Positions 26,650 through 34,732 of a stretch of 64,000 bases of DNA are shown here, one piece after another. The notes beneath the pieces are model-generated. The model was not told the DNA's origin and did no database searches. It saw only the letters and a program-made list of their open reading frames with translations. The DNA comes from Pseudomonas sp. LS44 (lineage in GTDB: Bacteria; Pseudomonadota; Gammaproteobacteria; Pseudomonadales; Pseudomonadaceae): assembly GCF_024730785.1 (NCBI RefSeq), contig NZ_CP102830.1:248001-312000 (forward strand). The letters run 5' to 3'. How positions within the stretch are numbered: the first letter of the stretch is position 1; the number at the start of each line of letters is the position of its first letter. A program made the position numbers and the translations under genes.

Positions 26650-28302
26650 CTAGAAGTACCGCACCACCTGGGCCCAGACCCTTGGGCTGCGGTCGTTATC
26701 GCTCTGGGGCTCGGCGTTGCCGAGCTTCCAGGCGGCGACGGTGTTGAGGCGCCAGCCGTGGTCGGCCCAGGTGGCGCCCAGGCCGGCAGCGGAGAGGCTG
26801 CGGTGGTTTTCGTCGTCGCTCCAGGTGTCCTTGTGCAGACGCACCTGCCCATGGTCGGCGAAGGTGGACAGCTGCCAGGCCGGTGTCAGGGCGTAGCGCA
26901 GCTCGACATTGGCCTGCCAGCCCTGGTCGCCGGAGGCCTCGCCTTGCGGGTAGGCGCGCACGCCATAGGCGCCGCCGAGGCTGATCTGCTCCGAGCTGTC
27001 GAGATTGCCGTCGCTCCACTGGCCCTGCACCTGGGTGTAGAGGCTGAAGCGCTCGCTCAGGTGTTGCAGGCGCACCAGGCTGGGATTGAGCTTGTGAAAG
27101 TTCCCCTGGGTGCCGGCCGTGAGATCGTCGACCAACTGGTTGAGCGGGCCGTCGATGTTCAGGCTGCCCTGGCTCCAGGCCAGGGCGAAGCTGTTCACGC
27201 CGCCGCCCAGCAGGTCGTCGCGGCTGTTGCCGCTGAGGCTGGCGATCACCACGCGCGCGCGCTTGTCGCTCTTGCTGGCGAAGAAGTCGATGTCGTCCTT
27301 GAGGCGCTTGTCGTCGAACTGCAGCTGCGCATACAGGGAGAAGTCGCGGCTGCGCAGCAGTGGCTGGACCGCATAGGCGCTGCTGATGCGCGCGTTGCCG
27401 TGGGCCTTGAGGTCTTCGAAGTCGCGGGTCAGCTCGTAATCCATGTCCGAGTAGGCCACGCCGAGCTGGGTGGCCCACGGGCCGAGCGGCAGCTGATAGG
27501 CAGCGCGGTAGTAGTGCTGCTCCTCATCCGAGCCCATGGCCCGCAACGACACCTGATCGCCCAGGCCCAGCGGGCTGTTGAGGTTCAGGCTGCCGCCCAG
27601 GCGGTACTCGCCGGTGAAGCGGTTACCGTAGTTGTCCAGGTCGACCGAGCCGGAAACCGGCGGGCCGGGCTGCACATCGACCAGCAGGTCGGTGGCGCCC
27701 ATCGAGGCGCCGGGTTTGAGGGTGGATTTGACCGCCACTCCCGGGGTGTCCTGGAGCAGCAACAAGCTGCGCTCCAGCGGCGCGGCGCGCACCGCATCGC
27801 CGCTCTGCAGGGCCTCCAGCGGTGCCAGGGCGGCGCCCCTGAGACCGGCCTGGTTGTCCACCTGCACCGCGCCATAGCGGCCTTCGAGCACGGCGATCTG
27901 CACCACGCCGCCCTCGATCTCCTGGGCCGGCAAATAGGCGCGTGCCAGCGGGTAGCCGCGTTCGCGGTACAGGCGGGTGATGCGGTTGGCGCCGGCCTGC
28001 AACTCACCGAGCGAGACCGTGCGGCCTTGTAGATCGGCCAGCAGCGCCAGCAGCTCCGGCTCGGCAATCGCCGTGTTGCCGGTGAGGCGCAGCTTGGTCA
28101 CCTGCAGGCTCGGGCCGCCGGCCTTGACCTCGCTGGAGGGCGCGTCGGGCAGGTTCAGCTCCAGCGACTGCTTGGGCGGCAGTTGCAGCGGGGCCTGCTC
28201 GATCTCGCGGATCGACTGGCCGGCGTCGGGCGCCACCTGTGCCACGGCGGCGAGGCTGACGCTGCTCAGGGCCAGGCCCAGCAGGGAAAGGGTAAAACGC
28301 AT
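26650..28302 (-). CDS. TpsB outer-membrane transporter of a two-partner secretion system (ShlB/FhaC family)
   Basis: A 550-residue protein with a signal peptide (cleavage near AAVAQ, residue 22). A POTRA domain lies around residues 70-150 (LQVTKLRLTGNTAIAEPELL, then RITRLYRERGYPLARAYLP). It is followed by a ShlB-type 16-stranded barrel ending in the outer-membrane signature RVWAQVVRYF. The loop-6 motif appears as VRAYPQGEASGDQGW. It would export the giant exoprotein encoded just upstream. Only two bases separate the tpsA stop from this start. Confidence 0.95.
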   Translation of the reverse strand: MRFTLSLLGLALSSVSLAAVAQVAPDAGQSIREIEQAPLQLPPKQSLELNLPDAPSSEVKAGGPSLQVTKLRLTGNTAIAEPELLALLADLQGRTVSLGELQAGANRITRLYRERGYPLARAYLPAQEIEGGVVQIAVLEGRYGAVQVDNQAGLRGAALAPLEALQSGDAVRAAPLERSLLLLQDTPGVAVKSTLKPGASMGATDLLVDVQPGPPVSGSVDLDNYGNRFTGEYRLGGSLNLNSPLGLGDQVSLRAMGSDEEQHYYRAAYQLPLGPWATQLGVAYSDMDYELTRDFEDLKAHGNARISSAYAVQPLLRSRDFSLYAQLQFDDKRLKDDIDFFASKSDKRARVVIASLSGNSRDDLLGGGVNSFALAWSQGSLNIDGPLNQLVDDLTAGTQGNFHKLNPSLVRLQHLSERFSLYTQVQGQWSDGNLDSSEQISLGGAYGVRAYPQGEASGDQGWQANVELRYALTPAWQLSTFADHGQVRLHKDTWSDDENHRSLSAAGLGATWADHGWRLNTVAAWKLGNAEPQSDNDRSPRVWAQVVRYF

Positions 28303-28304
28303 GA

Positions 28305-31300
28305 TCAGATTCCTTCCGGCAGGCGGATGCCTTTGGCGATGATGGTGGTCCCTGGGAGCGCGGCGAATGCCGGCGCTGACATACTCGCGGCCGGTCCGGC
28401 TGGCGGCCTGAAGATAAGGCCGGGGGCGTGGATGATCACGGTCGCTTTCGGGATCTGCGGGCCGCCACTGAAGCCGAACTGGCCTGTCGGGAAGCTGAGT
28501 GAATCACCGCCATTGGTCAGGTAGATCGTGCCGGCGATGACCTGAACGTGGGGCCCGGCGGGAGGCGTGGGCGCGACGTCGTTGATGGTCAGCGCGCCAT
28601 CGACGAAGGTCAGCGCGTAGTTGCCGTCCACGCCGCTGGCGCTATGGGCATAAGTGCCGGCCGTGGTGCCGCTGCCGCCGGTGGTGCGGACGCCGCTGAG
28701 TACGCTGGCCTGCTCGCCATTGACCAGGCCGCTGGCGGTGAAGCCGGCGACGCTCTGCTGCAGGCCGTTGTGGGAACGGGTGGCGCTGTTGGCGGTGACG
28801 GTGGCGGCGGCCTTGGTGATGGTCAGCGCGCCGTCGACGAAGGTCAGCACGTAGTTACCGTCCGCGCCGCTGGTAATCAGGTTGTAGGTGCCGGCATTGG
28901 CGCCGCTGCCACCGCTGGTGGTGACGCCGCTGAGTACGCTGGCCTGTTCGCCGTTGACCAGGCCGCTGGCGGTGAAGCCGGCGACGCTTTGCTGCAGGCC
29001 GTTGTAGGTGTGGGTTGCACTGTTGGCGGTGACGGTGGCGGCGGCTTTGTCGATGGTCAGCGCGCCGTCGTCGAAGGTCAGCAGGTAGTTACCATCCGCG
29101 CCGCTGGCGATCAGGCGGTAGGTGCCGGCGTTGGTGCCGCTGCCGCCGGCGGTGCTGACGCCGGTGAGTACGCTGGCCTGCTCGCCATTGAGCAGGCCGC
29201 TGGCGGTGAAGCCGGCCACGTTCTGCTGCAGGCCGTTGTAGGTGCGGCTTGCGTTGTTGGCGGTGATGGTGGCGGCGGCTTTGTTGATGCTGGCGGTCGC
29301 GGTGGCGTTGGGACTCAGCAGGTAGTTGCCGGCATCAGCGCCCGCCAGCACACCGCTGACCGTGACGGTCTTGCCGGTGCCGGCGTTTTTATCGGTAAAG
29401 CTGCCGGAGGTGCTCAGGCTCAGGTTATCGCCCGCAATGACCCCGACCAAGCTGCCGGAGGTGGCGGCGGCCGTGGTGCCGTCGTAGGTCTTGTTGTCTG
29501 CGACGATGGTGCCGGTGATGGCTTTCGGGGTGATGTTGGCGGTCGTGGTTGTGTTGATGTTGGGGCTCAGCAGGTAATTGCCGGCATCCGCGCCCGCCAG
29601 TACAGCGCTGACCGTGACGGTCTTGCCGGTGCCGGCGTTTTTATCGGTAAAGCTGCCGGTGGTGCTCAGGCTCAGGCTATCGGCAGCAAAGACCCCGCCG
29701 AAGCTGCCGTAGGTGGTGGCGGCCGTGGTGCCATCGTAAGTCTTGTTGGCGGCGACGATGGTGCCGGTGATGGCTTTCGGGGTGATGCTGGCGGTCAGAC
29801 CGGTCGGGTTGCTGATCGTGTAGTTGCTGGCCAGGCCGGTGCCGTCGGCCAGGGTGGCGCCGCTGGCGATCACGGCCTTGCCGGTGCCGGCGTTCTTGTT
29901 GTCAAACCTCAGCGTCAGGCCGGTCACGCCCAACATCTCACCACTGATCAGGCCGCTGAGTGCGCCGCCCGTCACGCTGGCCATGGTGTTGCCGTCGTAG
30001 ACCTTGTCGAGGGCCGACATGCCGGTAATCGTCAGTGCCTTCGGTGTAATGGTGCCGGTGCCGGTCGCGGTGGTGCTGGCCAGCAGGTAGTTGCCCGCGT
30101 CCGCGCCGCTCAGGGTCAGGAAGGAGATGTTCACGAGCTTACCGGTGCCGGCGTTCTTGTTGCTGAACGAGGCGGTGGTGGCGCCAATCGCCAGGTTGTC
30201 GCCGCTGACCATGCCGTTGAAGGTGGCCGTGGCCGAGCCGAAGGTGACCGCGGTGCCGCCATCGTAGACCTTGCTGTCGGCCACCACATTGGTGACCGAG
30301 CTGATGGTGGCCTGGTTGATATTGGCCGTTACGCCGGTAGGGTTGCTGATCGTGTAGTTGCTGGCCAGGCCGCCATTGCCGCCATTGCCAAGGGTGGTGT
30401 TGACCGTGACCGTCTTGCCTGTGCCTGCGTTCTTGTCGGAGAACATGGCGCTGCTGACTGAGGTCAGCGTTTCGCCGCCGACCATGCCGGTCAGGGAGCC
30501 GCCGCTGATGCTGGCTCCCTTGCTGCCGTCATAGACTTTGTTGTTCACCGTCAAGTTGTTCCAGCTCAGGGCCTTGGGGGTGATGGTCAGGCTGCCGCCG
30601 CCGGTATAGCTGATGTCATAGCCCTGTTGGCCGGAATACAGGCCACCCAGGCTCAACCCGCCATTGGCGGTGCTGTAGGTGCCGGCGTTGGCGGAAGTGC
30701 TGGCGTAGCGGGCAGGGCCGTTGAGTAGCGCGCCGGCCAGGCTGGGGGTATAGGTGAAAGTGCCGCTGGCGATGCTGCCGTCGTAGGTCTTGCTGGTGAT
30801 GCTCGCGGGGTTGGCGCTCACGGTCACGGCCTTCAAAAAGCTGCGCAGCAGAGGTGCGCTGTAGCCCTCGTAGATCCGCCAGACTGATGCGCTACCGCCC
30901 TCGGTGGCGATGTCCCAGCCGCTAAAGCTGGCCGCGCTCTTCATCTGGGCGGATGTGAGTGCGGTTGCCCCTGAGGGGGTGGCTTGATTGCCCGTGGCAT
31001 GGGCCTGCCCGGTGCTCTGTGTATCCCAAAAGCTTGCGCTGATCGTGCCGGTGTTGCGCCCGACCAGGCCGCCGACGTAGATGGCGCCGGTCACCGGTCT
31101 GATCATGCCGGTGGCGTAGGCGTTGCTGATCGTGCCGGCGAAGTTGTACCCGACCAGACCGCCGACGTTGCTGCTGCCGGTCACCGTGCCGGTGGCGTAG
31201 GCGTTGCTGATCGTGCCGGAGGCGATGTACCCGACCAGGCCGCCGACGTAGTCGCCGCTGCCGCTCACCGCGCTGGTGGCGTAGGCGTTGCTGATCTCGC

Positions 31301-33947
31301 CGTCGTTGTACCCGACCAGTCCGCCGACGCTGTCTCTGCCCTCCACCGTGCCGCCCAGCAGGCCGATATTGCGCAGCGTGCCGGTGCTGCGGGTGCTGCC
31401 GAACAGGCCGACGTAATCCTGCAAAGGCCGGGCGATGGTCAGCCCCGAGATCGCGTGGCCCAGGCCATCGAAGGTGCCGCTGTATAGGTTGGAGTTATTG
31501 CCAATGGGGCTGAAGCCCAGGCTGCTCCACATGCCGCTGGCATTGCTGCCGGCGGTGGCGCTGGCGTCGATATCGTTTGCCAGTGTGTAGTCGGCGCTGA
31601 GGTCATAGGCCATCAGCTGCAATTGGTGGGCGTTGCGGACGGTGGTGCTGTATTCGCTGAACAGGAAGGGCCGGGTTTGCCCTTCGATCATGATCCATTG
31701 CTTGTCTGTCCCTACACTGGCCACCCAGATGCCCGAGCCGCTGGCGGTTTCGGCCCAGGTGCCGAGGTTGGCGTAGCTGGCATGGTTGTAACGGTTAGCG
31801 GCGGTGAGCTCAGTCACACCTGGGTGGAGTAGCTGGTTGCCCACGGCCTGAGCCTGGCCAGTGCTGTCCTGATCCCAGTAGCTGTTGCTGATGCTGCCGG
31901 CGACGTTGTACCCGACCAAGCCGCCGACGCCGCTACTGCCGGTCACCGTGCCGGTGGCGTAGGCGTTGCGTATCGTGCCGTAGTTTTCCCCGACCAGGCC
32001 GCCGGCGTAGTAGCCGCTGCCAGTCACCGTGCCGGTGGTGTAGGCGTTGCTGAGAGTGTCGTTGTTGGTCCCGACCAGGCCGCCGACGTAGTTGCGGCCA
32101 GTCACCGTGCCGGTGACGTAGACGCTGCTGAGAGTGCCGTCGTTTTTCCCGACCAGGCCGCCGACGTAGTCGTTGCCGTTCACCGTGCCGGTGACGTAGG
32201 CGTTGCTGATGGTGCCGGAGTAGTGCCAGCCAACCAGCCCACCGACGTATTGGCCGCCGCTGATCGAACCACCGCTCAGGCCAAGGTCGCGCATCTCACC
32301 AGCGAGCACGCCCATCAGGCCTACGTAATTCCACTGGGGCCGGTTGATGCTCAGTCCGTCGATGCTATGGCCGAGGCCGGCCAGCCTGAAGCCGACGGTA
32401 GCGGCGGCGCCGTTATCACTTACGCCCAGCGGCTTGAAGCCGGCGCCGGCGTTCCAGGTGGCGGTGGCGCTGGCGTCGATATCCTCGGCCAGGGCGTAGC
32501 TGCCGCCGAGGTTGTTGTCGATGGCCTGCAACTGGTCGACATCGTGGATCAGCGTATAGCCCTGGCCATTGATGCTCAGGCTGGCATTGGCGCCGGAGAG
32601 GGTGACCGGCGCCCCGATGCGGTAGTCGCCGCCATGCTTGAACACCAGGCCGGCGCTGTTACCCGTCGCGCTGATCGGCGCCTTGATATTGATGTTGCGT
32701 TCGGCGCTCAGGGTCAGGCGGTTGTCGCTGCTCCAGCTGATCGCGTCGTTGACGTGGATGTCGCCATTGCCGCCGGTCGTGCCCATGGTGGCGGTCTGGA
32801 TCTCGAAGTGGTTGCTCTGCACCGCCAGCGACACCGCCGCGCCGCTCATGTCGCCACCGCTGGCGGCGATGGTGAAGTCGTTGGGGTCGATCAGCCAGGT
32901 GCCGGTGCTGCCGTTTTCCGCCTGGGTGGTGACCTTCGCCGTGTCGGCGATCTTGACGTGGGCGCCGCTGGTTTCCACGAAGCCGCCGTTGCCGCCCTTG
33001 GGCGCGCTGGCATCCAGGGTGCCGGCCACCTGTACCGTGCCGCCGTCGAAGCCGCCGAGCAGGACGATCTTGCCGTCCTTCTCGCCCAGGGTCTGCGCCT
33101 CGATCACCCCGGTGTTGTTGACCACGGTTTTCAGCAGCGCCTCGCCGGCGTGGGCGGTGAGCAGCACCTGGCCGCCGTCGGCCTTGATCAGCTGGCGGTT
33201 TTCCACCAGGGCGTCGACCACGGCTTCATCCACCTGCACGTTGAGCAGGCCGTCGCCGGCGAAGTCCAGGGTGACTTTGTTGCCCGCCGCCAGGGCCACG
33301 CTGCCCTGGTTGGCGACGATCACCCCCTGGTTGCTGACGGTGCCGCCGAGCAGCGCCACGGCGCCGCCGTTAGCGGCGCTGATGGAACCCTGGTTGACCA
33401 CGGCCTGGTTGCTGCCGTCGCCCTTGAACTGGTAGTTGCCGGCGGCGAAATCCTCCACCGAGAGGTCCAGGGTCGAGGCCACCAGACCGCCGACATTGAC
33501 CGCGGCGCCCTTGCCGAACAGCACGCCGTTGGGGTTGACGATAAACACCCGGCCGTTGGCATCGAGCTGGCCCATGATCTTCGAGCCGTCGGCGCCGAGC
33601 ACCCGGTTGAGGGCCACCGCATCGGCACCCGGCTGGTTGAAGGTCACCTGGTGGCCGTCGGCGATATCGAAGCTCTGCCAGTTGATGGCCAGCTGGTTGC
33701 TGTTCTGGCCGATCACCAGCTGGTTGCCGGTGGCCGCGCCGATCTGGCCGCTGCCATGGACGATCTGCCCGCCGCTGGGCAGGTCGGCGGCCAGGCTGTG
33801 CAGCGGGGCGCCGAGCCCCAGGCCGGTCACCGTCAAGGCAGTGGCGATGCGCCGCGCGCCGCGCTTGCCCTGGCGGGCCGCGTGTTCGCTGGCCACCACC
33901 CAGGCGCCGAGGCTGTGATTCCAAACGGTGGAAAATACGCGGTTCAT
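28305..33947 (-). CDS. Giant TpsA exoprotein / filamentous haemagglutinin-like adhesin
   Basis: 1880 residues. An extended signal peptide of the ESPR type (MNRVFSTVWNHSLGAWVVASE) leads to a cleavage near residue 53. The TPS secretion domain follows (residues 55-300, with NWQSFDI and VNPNGVLFGKGA). GLUG repeats lie at about 569-690 and 859-970 (GGLVG, GTISNAYATGTVTG). About five YDG domains (KxYDG ... DKNAGTGK) span 1049-1552, and three near-identical MBG domains of about 80 residues (YNGLQQ, TASGLVNGEQASVL) span 1554-1796. A Pro/Ala-rich tail ends the chain. No toxin domain or C-terminal cysteine pair is visible, which argues for a surface adhesin rather than a CdiA-type toxin. Confidence 0.94.
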   Translation of the reverse strand: MNRVFSTVWNHSLGAWVVASEHAARQGKRGARRIATALTVTGLGLGAPLHSLAADLPSGGQIVHGSGQIGAATGNQLVIGQNSNQLAINWQSFDIADGHQVTFNQPGADAVALNRVLGADGSKIMGQLDANGRVFIVNPNGVLFGKGAAVNVGGLVASTLDLSVEDFAAGNYQFKGDGSNQAVVNQGSISAANGGAVALLGGTVSNQGVIVANQGSVALAAGNKVTLDFAGDGLLNVQVDEAVVDALVENRQLIKADGGQVLLTAHAGEALLKTVVNNTGVIEAQTLGEKDGKIVLLGGFDGGTVQVAGTLDASAPKGGNGGFVETSGAHVKIADTAKVTTQAENGSTGTWLIDPNDFTIAASGGDMSGAAVSLAVQSNHFEIQTATMGTTGGNGDIHVNDAISWSSDNRLTLSAERNINIKAPISATGNSAGLVFKHGGDYRIGAPVTLSGANASLSINGQGYTLIHDVDQLQAIDNNLGGSYALAEDIDASATATWNAGAGFKPLGVSDNGAAATVGFRLAGLGHSIDGLSINRPQWNYVGLMGVLAGEMRDLGLSGGSISGGQYVGGLVGWHYSGTISNAYVTGTVNGNDYVGGLVGKNDGTLSSVYVTGTVTGRNYVGGLVGTNNDTLSNAYTTGTVTGSGYYAGGLVGENYGTIRNAYATGTVTGSSGVGGLVGYNVAGSISNSYWDQDSTGQAQAVGNQLLHPGVTELTAANRYNHASYANLGTWAETASGSGIWVASVGTDKQWIMIEGQTRPFLFSEYSTTVRNAHQLQLMAYDLSADYTLANDIDASATAGSNASGMWSSLGFSPIGNNSNLYSGTFDGLGHAISGLTIARPLQDYVGLFGSTRSTGTLRNIGLLGGTVEGRDSVGGLVGYNDGEISNAYATSAVSGSGDYVGGLVGYIASGTISNAYATGTVTGSSNVGGLVGYNFAGTISNAYATGMIRPVTGAIYVGGLVGRNTGTISASFWDTQSTGQAHATGNQATPSGATALTSAQMKSAASFSGWDIATEGGSASVWRIYEGYSAPLLRSFLKAVTVSANPASITSKTYDGSIASGTFTYTPSLAGALLNGPARYASTSANAGTYSTANGGLSLGGLYSGQQGYDISYTGGGSLTITPKALSWNNLTVNNKVYDGSKGASISGGSLTGMVGGETLTSVSSAMFSDKNAGTGKTVTVNTTLGNGGNGGLASNYTISNPTGVTANINQATISSVTNVVADSKVYDGGTAVTFGSATATFNGMVSGDNLAIGATTASFSNKNAGTGKLVNISFLTLSGADAGNYLLASTTATGTGTITPKALTITGMSALDKVYDGNTMASVTGGALSGLISGEMLGVTGLTLRFDNKNAGTGKAVIASGATLADGTGLASNYTISNPTGLTASITPKAITGTIVAANKTYDGTTAATTYGSFGGVFAADSLSLSTTGSFTDKNAGTGKTVTVSAVLAGADAGNYLLSPNINTTTTANITPKAITGTIVADNKTYDGTTAAATSGSLVGVIAGDNLSLSTSGSFTDKNAGTGKTVTVSGVLAGADAGNYLLSPNATATASINKAAATITANNASRTYNGLQQNVAGFTASGLLNGEQASVLTGVSTAGGSGTNAGTYRLIASGADGNYLLTFDDGALTIDKAAATVTANSATHTYNGLQQSVAGFTASGLVNGEQASVLSGVTTSGGSGANAGTYNLITSGADGNYVLTFVDGALTITKAAATVTANSATRSHNGLQQSVAGFTASGLVNGEQASVLSGVRTTGGSGTTAGTYAHSASGVDGNYALTFVDGALTINDVAPTPPAGPHVQVIAGTIYLTNGGDSLSFPTGQFGFSGGPQIPKATVIIHAPGLIFRPPAGPAASMSAPAFAALPGTTIIAKGIRLPEGI
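28575..29285. repeat. Three tandem DNA repeats encoding MBG domains
   Basis: Three units of about 240 bases within tpsA are nearly identical at DNA level. Each codes for an MBG-type domain with YNGLQQ (or HNGLQQ) and GEQASVL. Such similarity suggests recent duplication or gene conversion and allows copy-number change. Confidence 0.85.
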
Positions 33948-34067
33948 GGCGTCGTCCTTGATGTGCAGGCAGGGCGTTGCGCGCGCGGCAGCGGGGGGGC
34001 TGGCGACTCTCTGGCCTGGTGTTTTTTTAGGCAGTCACCTTAACCAGCAGTGAATGTGCAGCCCAAT

Positions 34068-34081
34068 AGTCCATTTGGACT
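34068..34081. promoter_or_regulatory. Inverted repeat between tpsA and the response regulator gene
   Basis: AGTCCA-TT-TGGACT is a perfect 6-bp inverted repeat in the 164-base space between the divergent start codons of tpsA (33947) and the response regulator (34112). It is a natural candidate for binding by the LuxR-type regulator encoded beside it. Confidence 0.45.
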
Positions 34082-34111
34082 GGCTTGCGCGGCGAGCCGT
34101 TAAGACATTGA

Positions 34112-34732
34112 ATGGCCACCATGACTAAACACCTGCTGCTTATCGATGACCATGCGTTGTTCCGCTCCGGGGTGGGCCTGGTGTTGGCCGCCGGCTTGAG
34201 CGATGTTCAGCTATCCGAGGCATCCTCCTTGGCGCAGGCGCTGCTGTGCCCGAGCGAGGCGGTCGATCTGGTGCTGCTGGATGTGCAGCTTGAGGGCGGC
34301 AACGGTCTGGATGGCATCGCGGCGCTCAAGGGCAAGTGGCCGCTGGCCAAGGTGCTGGTGGTGACTGCCTTGCAGGATGCGCGGGTTGTTCAGGAGGCAC
34401 TGGCACGCGGTGCCCATGGTTTCGTGTGCAAGACCGAGACCCCCGCGCGCATGCTGGAACTGATCGCCCAGGCGCTCGCTGACGAGCTGCCCGCTCAGGT
34501 GTTCCCGTCCTTGCTGCCGGAGGCGAGTCAGCCGCCGGTCAGGCTGACGCCCCGGCAGTGTGAGGTGCTCGATTTGCTGTGTCAGGGGCTGTCCAACAAG
34601 ATGATCGGCCGGCGCCTCAACCTCTCGGAGAACACCGTGCGCGGGCATGTGCAGGCCACCCTGTTGGCGTTGCAGGTGTCCAGTCGCTCGGAAGCGGCCT
34701 TCGTGGCGCGTCGCCTGGGGTTGAGCCTTTGA
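34112..34732 (+). CDS. LuxR/NarL-type response regulator beside the TPS locus
   Basis: A 206-residue response regulator. The receiver domain has the acidic pair IDD at 11-13, phospho-acceptor Asp57 in LVLLDVQLEGGNG, Thr85 in VVTALQ and Lys107 in FVCKTE. The C-terminal LuxR helix-turn-helix (LTPRQCEVLDLLCQGLSNKM, NLSENTVRGHVQATL) spans about 143-200. It would receive phosphate from the kinase encoded next and act on DNA. It is divergent from tpsA. No clear Shine-Dalgarno precedes the ATG at 34112, and an internal ATG at 34121 is possible. Confidence 0.93.
   Translation: MATMTKHLLLIDDHALFRSGVGLVLAAGLSDVQLSEASSLAQALLCPSEAVDLVLLDVQLEGGNGLDGIAALKGKWPLAKVLVVTALQDARVVQEALARGAHGFVCKTETPARMLELIAQALADELPAQVFPSLLPEASQPPVRLTPRQCEVLDLLCQGLSNKMIGRRLNLSENTVRGHVQATLLALQVSSRSEAAFVARRLGLSL

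Noticed and set aside
28305..28560. CdiA-like C-terminal toxin with an immunity gene
   Set aside because: The tail is short and Pro/Ala-rich, there is no VENN-type motif, and the next gene is TpsB rather than a small immunity protein.
28575..32240. Regular repeats that could suggest a CRISPR or satellite array
   Set aside because: They are in-frame coding repeats (MBG, YDG, GLUG) of about 75-300 bases with no unique spacers.
28548..34043. Long forward open frames (up to 637 and 606 aa) opposite tpsA
   Set aside because: They mirror the repeats of the adhesin gene; Ala/Gly/Asp-rich with no recognisable domain.
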